This document shows positions 33,862-42,559 of a stretch of 64,000 bases of DNA, piece after piece; position 1 is the stretch's first letter; every line of letters begins with the position of its first letter. A program made the position numbers and the translations under genes. Source of the stretch: Perognathus longimembris pacificus. Its lineage: Eukaryota; Chordata; Mammalia; Rodentia; Heteromyidae. The stretch lies in the NCBI RefSeq assembly GCF_023159225.1, contig NC_063161.1:3723690-3787689 (forward strand). Reading direction: 5' to 3'. Under the pieces are notes generated by a model. The model did no database searches and had not been told where the DNA came from. It was given only the letters and a program-made list of their open reading frames with translations.

Positions 33862-36343
33862 GGCATGCAGGTCTATGGCTTGAACGCAGTCTGGGCACTG
33901 TTTCTTAGCTTCACTTCCGGCTAAGCTAGCTCTCTGCCACTTGAATCACAGCTCCACTTTTAATTCTGCTGGTCAGTTGGAAATGAGTCTCATGGACTTT
34001 TCTGCCTGGGCTGGCTTTGCACTCCTCAGATCTCAACCTCCTGGGTAGTTAGGATTACAGGAGCCAGAGTTGCTGGTTCTGGGGTCCTACTATGTGCCAG
34101 ACGCTGCTGGGGGCTTTTTATTATGCATTTCCACATTTAACGCCCCAGTAGCCTGCCCGAACCCAAGGCAATCTGCCCATATTATGGGCAAAGAAATTGA
34201 GGACCAGACATGTTGTGTGACCTGCTGGAGGTGACTAACTCTATGTGGTGCATTTCTCCGAGTGCCAGAAGCCCCGAATAGGAGTCCTTTCCTCTCCGAT
34301 GTGAGGAGGGTTGGGCAGGCAGTTCCAGCCCTCAAGCCTGATTGAAACTTAGTGGAGGGCAGAAGATAAGCCTGAGAGAGAACCTGTTCTGTTAGCCCCA
34401 GGGCCAACAGGGTCCCAGCCGGCAGCCTGTGGGCCCCAGGACGTCCCTGGAGGAAAGGTGCCACGTGACAATTAGGCTCCTAGTGGCCTGGACGGGGGCG
34501 GAGCACGGCTTCACCACCAGGGCGGGAGTGGGGTGCCATCTGCAGCCCTCCCCCCCAGCAGCGGGCTTCCCCCTCTTCCCAGGGCTCAGGAGCAGACCCG
34601 GGGAAACTTCATAGGACACTGCCATTCCCACCCTCAAACAGCTGGCTGGGAGGCTGCCCAGGGCCGTGGGCGGGCCTGGATGGTCCTCTCCGGAACGCAG
34701 GATGGCTGCTGCACCGGTGGACAGCTGCGAGGACGGGGTGGGCTCTGGGGGAGAGACTGCTGCCCACCCAGGGCCGCCAGCGCCCGCCCACCATGGCCAC
34801 CCCCACCCCCACCCTGCGCCGGCCATCGCCCACCACGGCCCCGCACCCACCCTGGGCCACCCACCGGGACACCCCCTCCCCTGGACCCCCGCCCACCGCG
34901 GCCCCCCCCTGGACCCCCGCCCACCACGCCCCCCCCCCCACCGGGGCCTGCACACTGAACACAGGAAGTGTGCTGCGGCCCCGCCGGGAGCCGAGAGGCT
35001 CAACGGCCCAACAGCAGCCGAGGACAAGGACTTCCTGCCGTCCCCGCCCCCGGTGGCCTCCAGCACGGGACGCAGGCCAGGCAGGGGCCGGGGGAGGCGG
35101 CCTGGAGACGGGGTCGCGGGTGGGCGCCGCCCGGGAGCTGGCGGGCTGAGCTCTGCGAGCACAGCGCTTAAACTTCTTCCATGCCCCCNNNNNNNNNNNN
35201 NNNNNNNNNNNNNNNNNNNNNNNNNNNNNNNNNNNNNNNNNNNNNNNNNNNNNNNNNNNNNNNNNNNNNNNNNNNNNNNNNNNNNNNNNNNNNNNNNNNN
35301 NNNNNNNNNNNNNNNNNNNNNNNNNNNNNNNNNNNNNNNNNNNNNNNNNNNNNNNNNNNNNNNNNNNNNNNNNNNNNNNNNNNNNNNNNNNNNNNNNNNN
35401 NNNNNNNNNNNNNNNNNNNNNNNNNNNNNNNNNNNNNNNNNNNNNNNNNNNNNNNNNNNNNNNNNNNNNNNNNNNNNNNNNNNNNNNNNNNNNNNNNNNN
35501 NNNNNNNNNNNNNNNNNNNNNNNNNNNNNNNNNNNNNNNNNNNNNNNNNNNNNNNNNNNNNNNNNNNNNNNNNNNNNNNNNNNNNNNNNNNNNNNNNNNN
35601 NNNNNNNNNNNNNNNNNNNNNNNNNNNNNNNNNNNNNNNNNNNNNNNNNNNNNNNNNNNNNNNNNNNNNNNNNNNNNNNNNNNNNNNNGACTCGGGTGGG
35701 CCGGGAAAGTTGTCTGCCGGAGAGGCGCGGCCCGGGCCCCGTGTCCCGGCGCGGGCCCCACCCCCGTCTCGGCCCCGGCCCCCTGTCCCCGCGCGGGCCT
35801 CGGAACAATCCCCGATCGGGCGCGGCCCCCTTCCCCGGCCCGCCGCGATCCTCGGGACAATCCCCGATAGCGGCCCCCGGCCCGGCCCGACCCCCCCCCC
35901 CCTCCCCGTCTCGGGCCTCGGGACTGCCCCCGTCTCGGCCCCCGCCCCCCGTCCCGGCGCGGGCCTCGGAACAATCCCCGATCGGGCGAGGCCCCCCTCC
36001 CCCGGCCCGGGGCCCCCCGTCCCGGCGCGGGCCTCGGGACTGCCCCCGATCGGGCGCGGCCCCCGGTCCCGGCTCTGGATCCCCGTCCCGGCGCGGGCCC
36101 CCCGGCCCGGCCCGGGCCCCCCGTCCCCGCGCGGGCCCCGGGACGGCCCCCGATCGGGCGCGGCCCCCACCCCCGTCCCGGCGCGGGCCCCGCGTGGCGC
36201 GCGCGGCCTCCCTACCTGTTCCAGGTGGCGTTGGCGCAGGCCCGGCGCTGCTGCGTGCCCCGCTCGTCCGCGGCCGGCTCCCTCTTGCCCAGGTCACTGA
36301 GGCTGGGCGAACTCATGAACTTCAACCTGCGGAGAGTCCTCAT
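20243..36343 (-). CDS. PRR5: PRR5 (Protor-1), proline-rich 5, mTORC2 subunit; eight coding exons
   Basis: Exons in transcript order: 36343-36216, 30421-30341, 26810-26762, 24876-24819, 22047-21956, 21422-21282, 21117-20982, 20727-20243. They sum to 1170 nt, a 389-residue protein plus TGA; human PRR5 has 388 residues. Every junction has GT/AG and exact phase continuity. The protein binds Rictor in mTOR complex 2 in the cytoplasm and supports signalling to AGC kinases. Residues of roughly 40-210 form the HbrB/Protor-like domain, with QLLKTELGSFFTEYLQ and KLLDSLAETWDFFFSDVLPT as landmarks. The C-terminal third is low-complexity, rich in Pro, Gly and Ser, with acidic DSDSEGIVIDFG before the conserved end RQSVV. 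The start ATG has A at -3. Intron 1 contains a 500-N gap, and most introns carry tandem arrays. PRR5L is the paralogue; PRR5 is favoured by the PHF21B neighbour and the exact terminus. Confidence 0.97.
20877..20890 (+). promoter_or_regulatory. CTCF-like core motif
   Basis: 'ccactaggtggcag' matches the 14-position core CCASYAGRKGGCRS fully, on the + strand. It lies in PRR5 intron 7. Confidence 0.6.
20982..21117 (-). CDS. PRR5: PRR5 exon 7
   Basis: 136 nt (45 codons plus one base) encoding GVHESRGVTEDYLRLEALLQ through YLGTYGLYSSEDAFAHSCIL. The acceptor is cctcccag and the donor is gtaggg. It closes the HbrB/Protor-like domain. Confidence 0.95.
21282..21422 (-). CDS. PRR5: PRR5 exon 6
   Basis: 141 nt (47 codons, phase 0) encoding GKEPSVRQLALLHFRDAIAL through RVPPAIVQMLLVLQ. 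The acceptor is tctgcag and the donor is gtggga. It is helical and hydrophobic, the core of the domain. Confidence 0.95.
21620..21952. repeat. C/G-rich array in PRR5 intron 5, ~18-bp unit
   Basis: Roughly 18 copies of units such as 'ccccaggcccctccccgg'. They fill about 330 of the 533 nt of intron 5 and end four bases from the exon 5 donor. On the PRR5 sense (-) strand the array is G-rich, with dense runs of three to five G. Confidence 0.93.
21956..22047 (-). CDS. PRR5: PRR5 exon 5
   Basis: 92 nt (two bases plus 30 codons) encoding the end of Gly, then QKLLDSLAETWDFFFSDVLP and TLQAIFYPVQ. The acceptor is tgcccacag and the donor is gtgtgg. This is the most conserved block of the Protor family. 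Confidence 0.96.
22175..22350. repeat. C-rich low-complexity tract in PRR5 intron 4
   Basis: A long poly-C run (about 22182-22196) is followed by three imperfect copies of a unit starting 'gagcctggctccccacccac'. Confidence 0.75.
22446..22672 (-). repeat. Geo-type SINE, antisense, in PRR5 intron 4
   Basis: 'gggcttgaactcagggcctt', 'tctaccgcctgagccgcagc' and 'ccaggctggctttgaacttc' in antisense order. Confidence 0.82.
23056..23138 (+). repeat. 28-bp tandem repeat, three copies
   Basis: Near-perfect copies starting 'ggctagggcgggccgggagg' at 23056, 23084 and 23112. Confidence 0.92.
23139..24094. other. PRR5 intron 4, GC-rich unique part
   Basis: CpG-rich intronic DNA. Open frames exceed 300 codons on both strands but show no domain and no splice logic, so none is called. 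Confidence 0.5.
24095..24228. repeat. ~17-bp GC-rich array in PRR5 intron 4
   Basis: About eight copies of 'ccgggccccgccccctcct'-like units. On the PRR5 sense strand they read GGGGCGGGGCCCGG and contain repeated GC boxes. Confidence 0.9.
24304..24526 (-). repeat. Geo-type SINE, antisense
   Basis: 'gcttgaactcagggcctggc', 'ctggctggctctgaaccgtc' and 'gtgtgagccactggcacctg' in antisense order. Confidence 0.82.
24571..24765 (+). repeat. IDL-Geo SINE with poly-G end, next to PRR5 exon 4
   Basis: 'gctgggaaggtggccaagcg' starts the ID unit, followed by 'gaagtggcgctgtggctcaa'. It is flanked by 'gagctaac' at 24558-24565 and 24766-24773. Its 3' end is a G-run rather than the usual A-tail. It lies about 50 nt from the exon 4 donor. 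Confidence 0.88.
24819..24876 (-). CDS. PRR5: PRR5 exon 4
   Basis: 58 nt (19 codons plus one base) encoding NQLLTKGMVILRDKICFYE, with the shared Gly codon completed by exon 5. The acceptor is tgttccag and the donor is gtgagtg. Confidence 0.95.
24980..25170 (+). repeat. Diverged Geo-type SINE, sense
   Basis: 'ggctactcgggaggctgaga', 'gtctgtgagactcgatgatc' and 'ccccgagttcaagccccagg' in sense order. Confidence 0.78.
25171..25794. other. PRR5 intron 3, unique part
   Basis: GC-rich, no repeat recognised apart from a short CA stretch near 25710. No exon was recognised. Confidence 0.5.
25795..26041 (+). repeat. Geo-type SINE, sense
   Basis: 'ggtggctcacgcctgtgaat', 'ttcaaagccagcccaggtag' and 'gaagtggcgctgtggctcca', then a CACA tail. 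Confidence 0.88.
26048..26170 (+). repeat. B1-like short SINE fragment, sense
   Basis: 'gctgggtacggcggtgtgta', 'tgtagccccagtactgggga' and 'cttcagggccagcatgagct' fit a short 7SL-type monomer that has diverged. Confidence 0.55.
26176..26420 (+). repeat. Geo-type SINE, sense
   Basis: 'ccggtggctcacgcctataa', 'ggttcaaagccagccttggc' and 'gctctgagttcaaatcccag', then an A/CA tail. Confidence 0.82.
26762..26810 (-). CDS. PRR5: PRR5 exon 3
   Basis: 49 nt (one base plus 16 codons) encoding the end of Arg, then QLLKTELGSFFTEYLQ. The acceptor is ccccacag and the donor is gtgggt. Confidence 0.95.
26811..27363. other. PRR5 intron 2, unique GC-rich part
   Basis: No repeat or exon recognised. Confidence 0.5.
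27364..27592 (+). repeat. Geo-type SINE, sense
   Basis: 'gctggtggttcacgcctgtc', 'gtggagctgtggtccaagtg' and 'ctgagttcaagacctactac', then an A-tail. Confidence 0.85.
27597..27715 (+). repeat. B1-like short SINE fragment, sense
   Basis: 'gagccatggttgtagtcctg', 'actgggaggctgaggcgcgg' and 'ggccaccctgggcagcaagg' resemble a 7SL-type monomer. It directly follows the A-tail of the preceding SINE. Confidence 0.55.
27960..29130 (+). repeat. 58-bp minisatellite, about 20 copies, PRR5 intron 2
   Basis: Each unit carries 'ggccagcctggtgcatgctg' and 'ggagcacagtgggaggggc', followed by a variable 10-15 nt linker before ggtcccc. Spacing between successive units is 55-59 nt. The array is free of stop codons in several frames on both strands, which produces long false frames. 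Confidence 0.96.
29131..30340. other. PRR5 intron 2, unique part beside exon 2
   Basis: GC-rich intronic sequence with a poly-G run near 30000. No further exon recognised. Confidence 0.5.
30341..30421 (-). CDS. PRR5: PRR5 exon 2 (second coding exon)
   Basis: 81 nt encoding the split Ser, then IHSGVIAVFQRKGLRDQELF and SLNEGV, with two bases of Arg. The acceptor is ccaccacag and the donor is gtgagt. It begins the conserved HbrB/Protor-like domain. Confidence 0.95.
30422..33800. other. PRR5 intron 1, left part
   Basis: Mostly unique GC-rich sequence. It has poly-C near 30630-30645, a short GT-rich SINE-tail fragment near 32110-32200 ('gcttgaacgcagtctgggca'), and a GC drop after about 33,200. 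No exon recognised. Confidence 0.5.
33813..34076 (-). repeat. (GT)n plus Geo-type SINE, antisense
   Basis: A GT repeat (33813-33858) followed by 'gcttgaacgcagtctgggca', 'ctgccacttgaatcacagct' and 'gtagttaggattacaggagc'. Confidence 0.88.
34080..35188. other. PRR5 intron 1, middle part, unique
   Basis: Moderate-GC sequence to about 34,480, then C-rich proline-like repeats ('caccccctcccctggacccc'). It ends at the second N gap. No exon recognised. Confidence 0.5.
35189..35688. other. Second assembly gap of exactly 500 N
   Basis: A placeholder gap inside PRR5 intron 1. Exons on both sides of it belong to the same gene in the right order and phase, so the join is probably correct in orientation, but its length is unknown. 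Confidence 0.99.
35735..36190. repeat. Degenerate GC-rich array beside PRR5 exon 1
   Basis: Repeated 'cccgatcgggcgcggccccc' (four close copies) and 'gtcccggcgcgggcctcgg' (six or more) in variable spacing. It is very CpG-dense and runs from near the gap to the exon 1 donor. Confidence 0.85.
36216..36343 (-). CDS. PRR5: PRR5 exon 1 (start codon exon)
   Basis: 128 nt (42 codons plus two bases) encoding MRTLRRLKFMSSPSLSDLGK, then REPAADERGTQQRRACANAT and WN. The ATG at 36343-36341 has A at -3. A second in-frame Met at residue 10 is a possible alternative start. The donor is gtaggg. There is no convincing acceptor just upstream, so this is probably a first exon. Confidence 0.94.
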
Positions 36344-36580
36344 GCTGACCCGGCGCCCACGCGGCCCTCCGGCGCTGCGCCCGCTACCAGGAAGCCAGGG
36401 CGGCGACTAGGAGCCCAGCGGCCTCTCGGGGTCCCGCCCCGGCCCCGCGCCCCCGCCCCGGGCCGCGCCCCGCGCCTCCGACCCGGTTAATCATTGCTCC
36501 CGCGGCGGCGCAGCGCCCAGCTCCGCTCCCGCGGCCCGGCCCGGCGCTAGCGCGGCTGGGGGCGGGCCCGCGGAGAGGGG
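36344..36580 (-). promoter_or_regulatory. PRR5: PRR5 proximal CpG-island promoter
   Basis: A CpG-dense stretch immediately upstream of the PRR5 start exon, continuous with the GC-box repeat at 36582. No TATA box is seen. The transcription start cannot be placed. Confidence 0.65.
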
Positions 36581-36581
36581 C

Positions 36582-36810
36582 GTGGCCACCCGCTGGGGGC
36601 GTGTCCTCGGAGAGGCGGGGCGAGGCCACAGCGGCTCCGCCCCCGTCGCTCCGGGGAGGGGCGGGGCCTTCGGAGGTGCTGGGCGTGGCCACGCGCGGGG
36701 GGCGGGTCCTTGGGGAGGCGGGGCGAGGCCACAGCGGCTCCGCCCCCGTCGCTCCGGGGAGGGGCGGGGCCTTCGGAGGTGCTGGGCGTGGCCACGCGCC
36801 GGGGGCGGGG
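36582..36810 (-). promoter_or_regulatory. 103-bp promoter unit tandemly duplicated
   Basis: Copies begin 'gtggccac' at 36582, 36685 and 36788, the last truncated. Each full copy contains 'acagcggctccgcccccgtc' and 'ggggaggggcggggccttcg', that is, GC boxes in both orientations. The two full copies are nearly identical. Confidence 0.93.
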
Positions 36811-38250
36811 CCGACGCGCCGGGGCCTCCCTCGGTGCCCGTCCCCCTCCCCCTTCCCGGGGCCACGCACACCCGCAGGAAGCCGGGACACAGGACACACC
36901 CACCGCCCGACCGGCCTGCGACTCTCCCATCCATACCTCACACAGAGTCACACCCTCCGCGCGTGGTCCGGCTTCAGAGAAGCCTGGACCGGCCCGGATC
37001 CTCCCAGACCCTTTTACTGGATACAAGCTCCTCCATGACTCAAAAGACTGAATGAATCGGGGTGCTGGTTCCGTCCTCCGCGTGCCCCCGGGGCCAGGAG
37101 CCCCGACCCACCTAGGCCCCGACCGGCTGTCCTGGATCCCCTCCTGGGCCCTGCCTGGCTGCCTGGCGGAGCTGCTGGGCCGAGGGCCGGGAGAGTGGAA
37201 GGTGGTGGACACAGCCCCCTCCCCTGGAATGGAGGAAGCAAGCAAGGATCTTCTAAGCCCCCGTGGGCCTTGGTGTTTCCTGTACTGCACAGGGCACCTG
37301 GAGCTGCTCGAGGGGAGAGGGGCCTCTCTCCCTTCTTCCCACGGGGAAACTGAAGTGACAGAGCAAAATAGTGCCCAGGGTTGTGCAATGCGCTCAAGGC
37401 AAGCCAGGCCTCTGGTCGCACACGGTGCCCACCCCTGACACAGGGTGGCCTCCGCCCCACCTGATCTCTCACGACAGGTGACCAGTGCAGGTCCAGAGCC
37501 CCGGGCCGGACGCAAGGAGCCAGCCAGTACTTCCTGTGTGCGCACTGTGGGGCAGACTTCAGCCCTGTCCTCAGGACAGGGGAGGCAGACTCACCAACAG
37601 ACTACTCCCTGCTCTCAAGAACGGCCCAGGGAGCCTGGGACCACATGACCTCCCCCCTCCCCTCAGTGATGGCCCTGGGGGGGGGGTTGGCCTCCCCGAC
37701 CCCAGCTGCCCTGCCGGTACAGGCCGGGATCAAGCTGGAGGTCCACAGAGGCGGCTCTGCCAGTCCTGGAGAGCTGGGCTGGGGTGGCAGTGGGCTTTGC
37801 TGGGCCCCTGACGAGGGAGCCGGGCGTGGGCAAGGGATCTGGGCGCGGGCTTCGTCCTGCTGGGGACCAAGCCCAGATTCTTGTCCTGCAGGAGGGCAGC
37901 TGCCTGCTGCCCAGCTTCTGGCATCTCCAGAATGACCCCCAGTGAGGGTCAAAGGTGAAAGGTCATCTCCCCCTTCCTTCCCGCTTAAGCCCGGGGCGTG
38001 GCCCTTTCGCCATTGGGTGGCGTTTTCTATTTCTTTCTTCTGCCCCAAGCCAGGAAGGCCGGGGCTGGGCCTTGTTCATGCCAGTTCCCGGTGCCTGGCA
38101 CACAGCAGGCGTGCACCAACGCTTAGAGGGAAGGCTGGGTGCACACCGGAACCGTACCGGGGAGAATGCTCTTATTCACGGGGCTCCACCATGGCTCCGG
38201 ACCAGCCCTGGGGCCACCTGGGCCTCCTTCTGGGAGGTATCTGATGCAGG
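36811..38250. other. PRR5 upstream region, nothing recognised
   Basis: Unique sequence without SINEs. No exon recognised. Confidence 0.5.
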
Positions 38251-38257
38251 GGCACTT

Positions 38258-38271
38258 CTGCCCCCTGGTGG
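38258..38271 (-). promoter_or_regulatory. CTCF-like core motif
   Basis: 'ctgccccctggtgg' on +, read as CCACCAGGGGGCAG on -, matches all 14 positions of CCASYAGRKGGCRS. Confidence 0.6.
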
Positions 38272-39363
38272 CAAAGCTCAGCACTGCCCCAAAGCCGGGG
38301 CAGAGCCCCTGAGCTAGGCACCCTGGGGTCCCAGAGCCCCTGGGAGGGGGCTGTGTGCTGGACCCTTCCCCTGCAGCCCGTGCCCACGGGGCAGGGCCCC
38401 CCCCTCTTCCCCGGGGTGGCAGGGAGCACAAGTGCAGGGCCAGGCCAGGGCTGGCAGCCGAGCTGGCACAGGAGGGTGGGAGGCATTTGGGAGCCCGGGT
38501 GGCTGCTGCCCCAGGGTGAGCCTGTCCCAAGGCGCCTGGGGCAGGGCACCGCCGGCCAGCCCACGGAGGCAGCATGCTTGCGAAGGGGGGGCCTCCCGGG
38601 CTCCCCTTGAGCCAAGCCTGGGGTGACGGAACCTCTGCGGCCAGCACTGACTTTTGTCATGCCTGCGTCGCGGCCGGGGAAACTGAGGCTAGGTGGGGCT
38701 ACAGACCAGGAATGTCAGCCAGAGAGCAAAGGCGCCGGGGAACGCTGCCTTGGGTGAGGAAAGGGCCCCCTGCCTTCCGGGCACGACAAAGGACCACAGG
38801 CCCGTTGATTGAGCACTGAGTACACATGGCACAGTGGGGTTCGAGAAGAACAGGGTTCCCGCCGCTGCGGGGTGAACTTGCTGTCGCGTCCCATCCTTGC
38901 TCGGCCACCTGCTGCCTGGCATCCGTCCCTCCCCCCCCCCCCCCGCCCGGGCCTCCTTCCCTAGGGGACCACAGACCCCTGTGAGGAAGGGCCCTGGTTA
39001 TGGACACAAGACCTTCAATGTGCTCTTCAGAGAACCCTCATTCTGCCATGTCACTAGCGGGGGACAGCAAGGTCCCAGTGAGTCCAGGCTCGGAGTCTCC
39101 GTCCCCACCCCGCACACCTTCCTGGCCTGCCCAGAAGCCCCTGGGCCTCAGTCCTTAGGACCTGGAGGTAGCCAGCCCCAGCCCAGAAGCACTCAATGCC
39201 CCGCAGGTCACAGTCCGGCTCTCTAACTTCCTGTGGTCCAGCCGGCTCCGGCTCCGGCAGCCCTGTTCCCGGGGGGCCGGCTGACGCCGTAACAGGCGAA
39301 GTGACTAGTCGACGGTCATGTGGCCCGGGACAGCTACAAGTGAAACCCAGGCTCACAAATTGC
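38272..39363. other. Intergenic, nothing recognised
   Basis: Unique sequence; poly-C at about 38933-38944. No exon recognised. Confidence 0.5.
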
Positions 39364-39575
39364 ACTGGCTGAGTGTTGGTGTCTCGTGCCTGTCACCCCA
39401 GCCACTCAGGAGGCTGAGCTCTGAGGGTCGCAGTTCAAAGCCAGCCTGGGCGGGAAAGCCAGTGAGACTCTCATCTCCAGCCACCACAAAAAGTCAGAAG
39501 TAGAGGAGTGGCACAAGGGTAGACAACACCCAAGCCCTGAGTTCAAGCCCCAGGCCTGGCACAAAACACAACCAA
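39364..39575 (+). repeat. Geo-type SINE, sense
   Basis: 'ccactcaggaggctgagctc', 'ttcaaagccagcctgggcgg' and 'ctgagttcaagccccaggcc' in order. Confidence 0.87.
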
Positions 39576-41042
39576 GCCAAAACAGACCCCACTGGACTCC
39601 TTCCCCTTACTAGGATGCCTGTCACCCGGGATCCAGCACAAAGCAGTGCTGCTGGCCGGGGGCTGGTGGAAGAGGGCAGGGCCAGCCCCGCACCAGAGCT
39701 GTCCCCTGAGCCCTGCTGTCCCAGGAATCACCCCCCCCGCCTCCATAGGGGGATTGGAGGAGAGCACCTGCTTCCTGGCAGAGTCCCTGGGTCCTCAGCC
39801 GGCCCACCTGCTGTGGGGACAGTGGGGTCCCTCGTGGGAGTGAGGCAGGGTGGCCCGGGCCCCTGAGTGCAGCCCAGGGCTGAGACGAGGCCCCGCTGGA
39901 GGTGACCCCGCTGTGGTCCTGAGAAGGACACCGAGACACAGAGGCCCTGGGGCCGCTGACGGCAGAGGCCGGGGAGGAGGCTGCGTGCCAGGGACCCCGG
40001 AGGACGGGCGGCCGCCAGACACCAGAGGAGGCAGGAAGCGGCCCTGCCAGCTCCTTTCTCTCAGCGTCTCGCTTCTGGAACCGGAGAAATCAGATTCCCG
40101 TCTGAGCCCTCCCGCCCGGGGGCGGGGGGGGGGGGTTGGGGAGGGGGGCGGGCGAGGGCAGCCGCCCACCCGCCACCTGTCCTCACACTGGGCTGCGCAC
40201 CTCCAGGCTCTGGCACAGACCCCCGGAAACCCACGTCGTCCCAACACTCAGTGTGCGGCAGACACCCCCGCCCTGCCCCCCCCCCCAGAAACGCGGGCAT
40301 CTCAGCCCGGGCGGGACCTCCGCCAGAGGCGTCGTGACCTCGGTGCTCAGCCCAACCCTCTCCCCGCGCCGGCCCTGGGTGCTTGCCCCAGCTCCGGAGG
40401 CGGACCGCCATTGTGCCCGCCGTGCCGACAGGCCAGCCGAGGCCACTCGAGCCTGCGGGGATGCCAGCTCCGCTTCCTGCCCTCCATCGGACGGGCACCG
40501 TGCCCGGCCCCTGTGCCTGGAAGGCCGGGCGGCAGGCCGGTCCCTTCTACTCCCTGGTCCAGGGTCAGCCGTGTCTGTTACCAAGTACCTGCTGTGCCTG
40601 CTGGGCACAGCCTCGGCCCCCTGCCAGCAAGGGGGAGCCCCGTTTCTGTATCCGGAGGTCACCTGCAGGACCGGGGCTTCACTCCCAGCCCCCCCCCCCT
40701 CCAGCCCCCGCTTCCCCGGGGCAGGTCGTGGCCCGAACCCTCCTGTTGGCAACTAGAGACTGTTGCCCCCCGGGCCGGGGCAGGGGTGGCCGGGGCTCCG
40801 GGGCTCTGGGCTCCCGGCCAGGCCAGCAGATCCCAGGCCCTCCTGTCCTGTCCTCCATCTTGCTGCCTGTGGGCTCAGGGCAGGGGAGGTGAGCTGGGGC
40901 TCAGGTGGAAAAGCTCACCAGGGTCAGTGCTCAGGCCCAGGTACCGGCGTGCACGTGCACGTGCGTGTGCACACACACACACAGTCGCGAGTCCTTCTTT
41001 CTCCAGCTTCCCCTGCTCTTGGTCAAGAGGAAACTTCACTGG
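39576..41042. other. Intergenic, nothing recognised
   Basis: GC-rich, with poly-G (about 40127-40136) and a short CA/CG-rich stretch near 40950-40985. No supported exon. Confidence 0.5.
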
Positions 41043-41083
41043 CCAATCAGAACGCGCGTCAGGCCGGTTCTGACCAATCAGAA
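41043..41083 (+). promoter_or_regulatory. Paired CCAAT boxes, 31-bp spacing
   Basis: Two copies of 'ccaatcagaa' start at 41043 and 41074. The sequence fits NF-Y binding sites and the spacing is close to three helical turns. Confidence 0.5.
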
Positions 41084-41279
41084 TCCACCCCCTGGCCCCT
41101 CCGTGTCAAGAGGAAAAAGGACTCGACGGGGTCCCCCCGGGATCACTGGGCTCACAGACGCCCCGTCCTGTTTTGCAGCGAGGATTTTTAATTCCCCGTT
41201 GTTGTTCTGTCTCCCGACGCTGCCATCCGCGGCCGGCCTGCCCCTTCCCCCTCCGCACACCCGGCCACCGCCGCGGCCG

Positions 41280-41310
41280 TCCTCCCTCCCTCCCTCCCTC
41301 CCTCCCTCCT
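41280..41310. repeat. (TCCC)n simple repeat
   Basis: About seven tandem tccc/ccct tetramers. Confidence 0.9.
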
Positions 41311-41574
41311 CAGGCCGTGCCTGCCTCCTCCATCAGACCAGACGCTGCACGGCTGGCTCTGCGTGCAGATCAGGAAGATCCACCACCGGGGCTTCCCATC
41401 AGCTCCTGGAGGAGCCAGGCCTCCGTCCAGCCCTCCCCCACCCCCCCCCTCCACTCCCCTCCCCGCCGGGGGCTCCACCGCCCCTCTGCCCTCCTGGCCC
41501 ACGGCTTACCTGGCTTCTGGGACCCAGCGCCTGCCGCCCGGTCCTCCTCCCCGTCCTGCCTTCTCCCTCTCACC

Positions 41575-41830
41575 GCACCCTCTCCGCCCCTGGACTTGGG
41601 CACCGAGGCCCTCCGCTGCCTGGCCGCCCCCCCCCCCCCCGCCCGCCCTCCGCCCCTGGACTTGGGCACCGACGCGCTCCGCTGCCCGGCCCCCCCCCCT
41701 CCGCCCCTGGACTTGGGCACCAAGGCGCTCTGCTGCCTGGCCCCCCCCTCCCCAACCCGCCCTCCTGCTCCCCCCCCCCCCCGCCCCTGGACTTGGGCAC
41801 CGACACGCTCCGCTGCCCGGCCCCCCTCCG
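41575..41830 (+). repeat. Minisatellite with poly-C spacers, four copies
   Basis: 'ctggacttgggcaccgaggc' or close variants start at 41590, 41656, 41707 and 41787. Each is followed by a 'ctccgctgcctggcc'-like segment and a C-run of variable length, giving 51-80 nt spacing. Confidence 0.92.
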
Positions 41831-42124
41831 GCCTTGCCACATGGCACACCCTCGCCTACTCCTCGGTTCCCAATGCCAGAACCCGGTCCTATAGCGAGGC
41901 CGATGGAGTCTCACTGCAGATGCAGCTGGAGTCTGCCTGGCGCCTGGCACCCGATGCCCGCTGCCCAGGGCTACCCACGCCCAGGGACAGACCCGCGTCC
42001 AGCACACATTCCTGCTGCGCGCCAGGGGCCTGCCATGGGGGGGGAGGAGGGGAGTCACCACACCGCCGCCGGGGTGGCAGAACTCCAGGCCCGGCCGGGG
42101 GGGACCTGCAGTGCCGGTGGGAGG

Positions 42125-42345
42125 AGCTAATAAGCATCCGTAACTCCAGCTCCTCGGGGGCCTGAGATCTGACGATCTCAGTTCAAAGCCAGCCCAGGCA
42201 GGAAAGTCTGGGCGGTTCTCATCTCCGACCACCCATCAGATAGCCAGAAGTGGAGCTGTGGCTCACGTGGTTGAGTGCCAGTCCTGAGAGGAAAAGGGGA
42301 GAGTAGGAGGCCCTGGGCTTAGGCCCAGTACTGGTATGGGAGTGA
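42125..42345 (+). repeat. Geo-type SINE, sense
   Basis: 'ttcaaagccagcccaggcag', 'gtggagctgtggctcacgtg' and 'ccctgggcttaggcccagta'. A (CACT/CA)n tract follows to about 42416. Confidence 0.85.
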
Positions 42346-42559
42346 GAGTACGCGTGCACGGATACCCACTCACACACACACACACACTCACTCACACTCA
42401 CACACACACACTCACAGGCAAGCTGGAGACGCCAATAACTTGCAAGCGCTCTTCCTACCCTCGCCCTAGAGGGGCGGGCGAGGAATTCCGTCCAGCCCCA
42501 GTGACTCGCTGAGCTCGCGTGACCGTGAACCTCACCGGGGCCCAAGCCATCCCACGATG

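Noticed and set aside
34392..36490. Open frames of 230-590 codons spanning the second N gap
   Set aside because: Same artefact: N bases plus a CpG-rich array. Only the short PRR5 exon 1 within this interval is supported.
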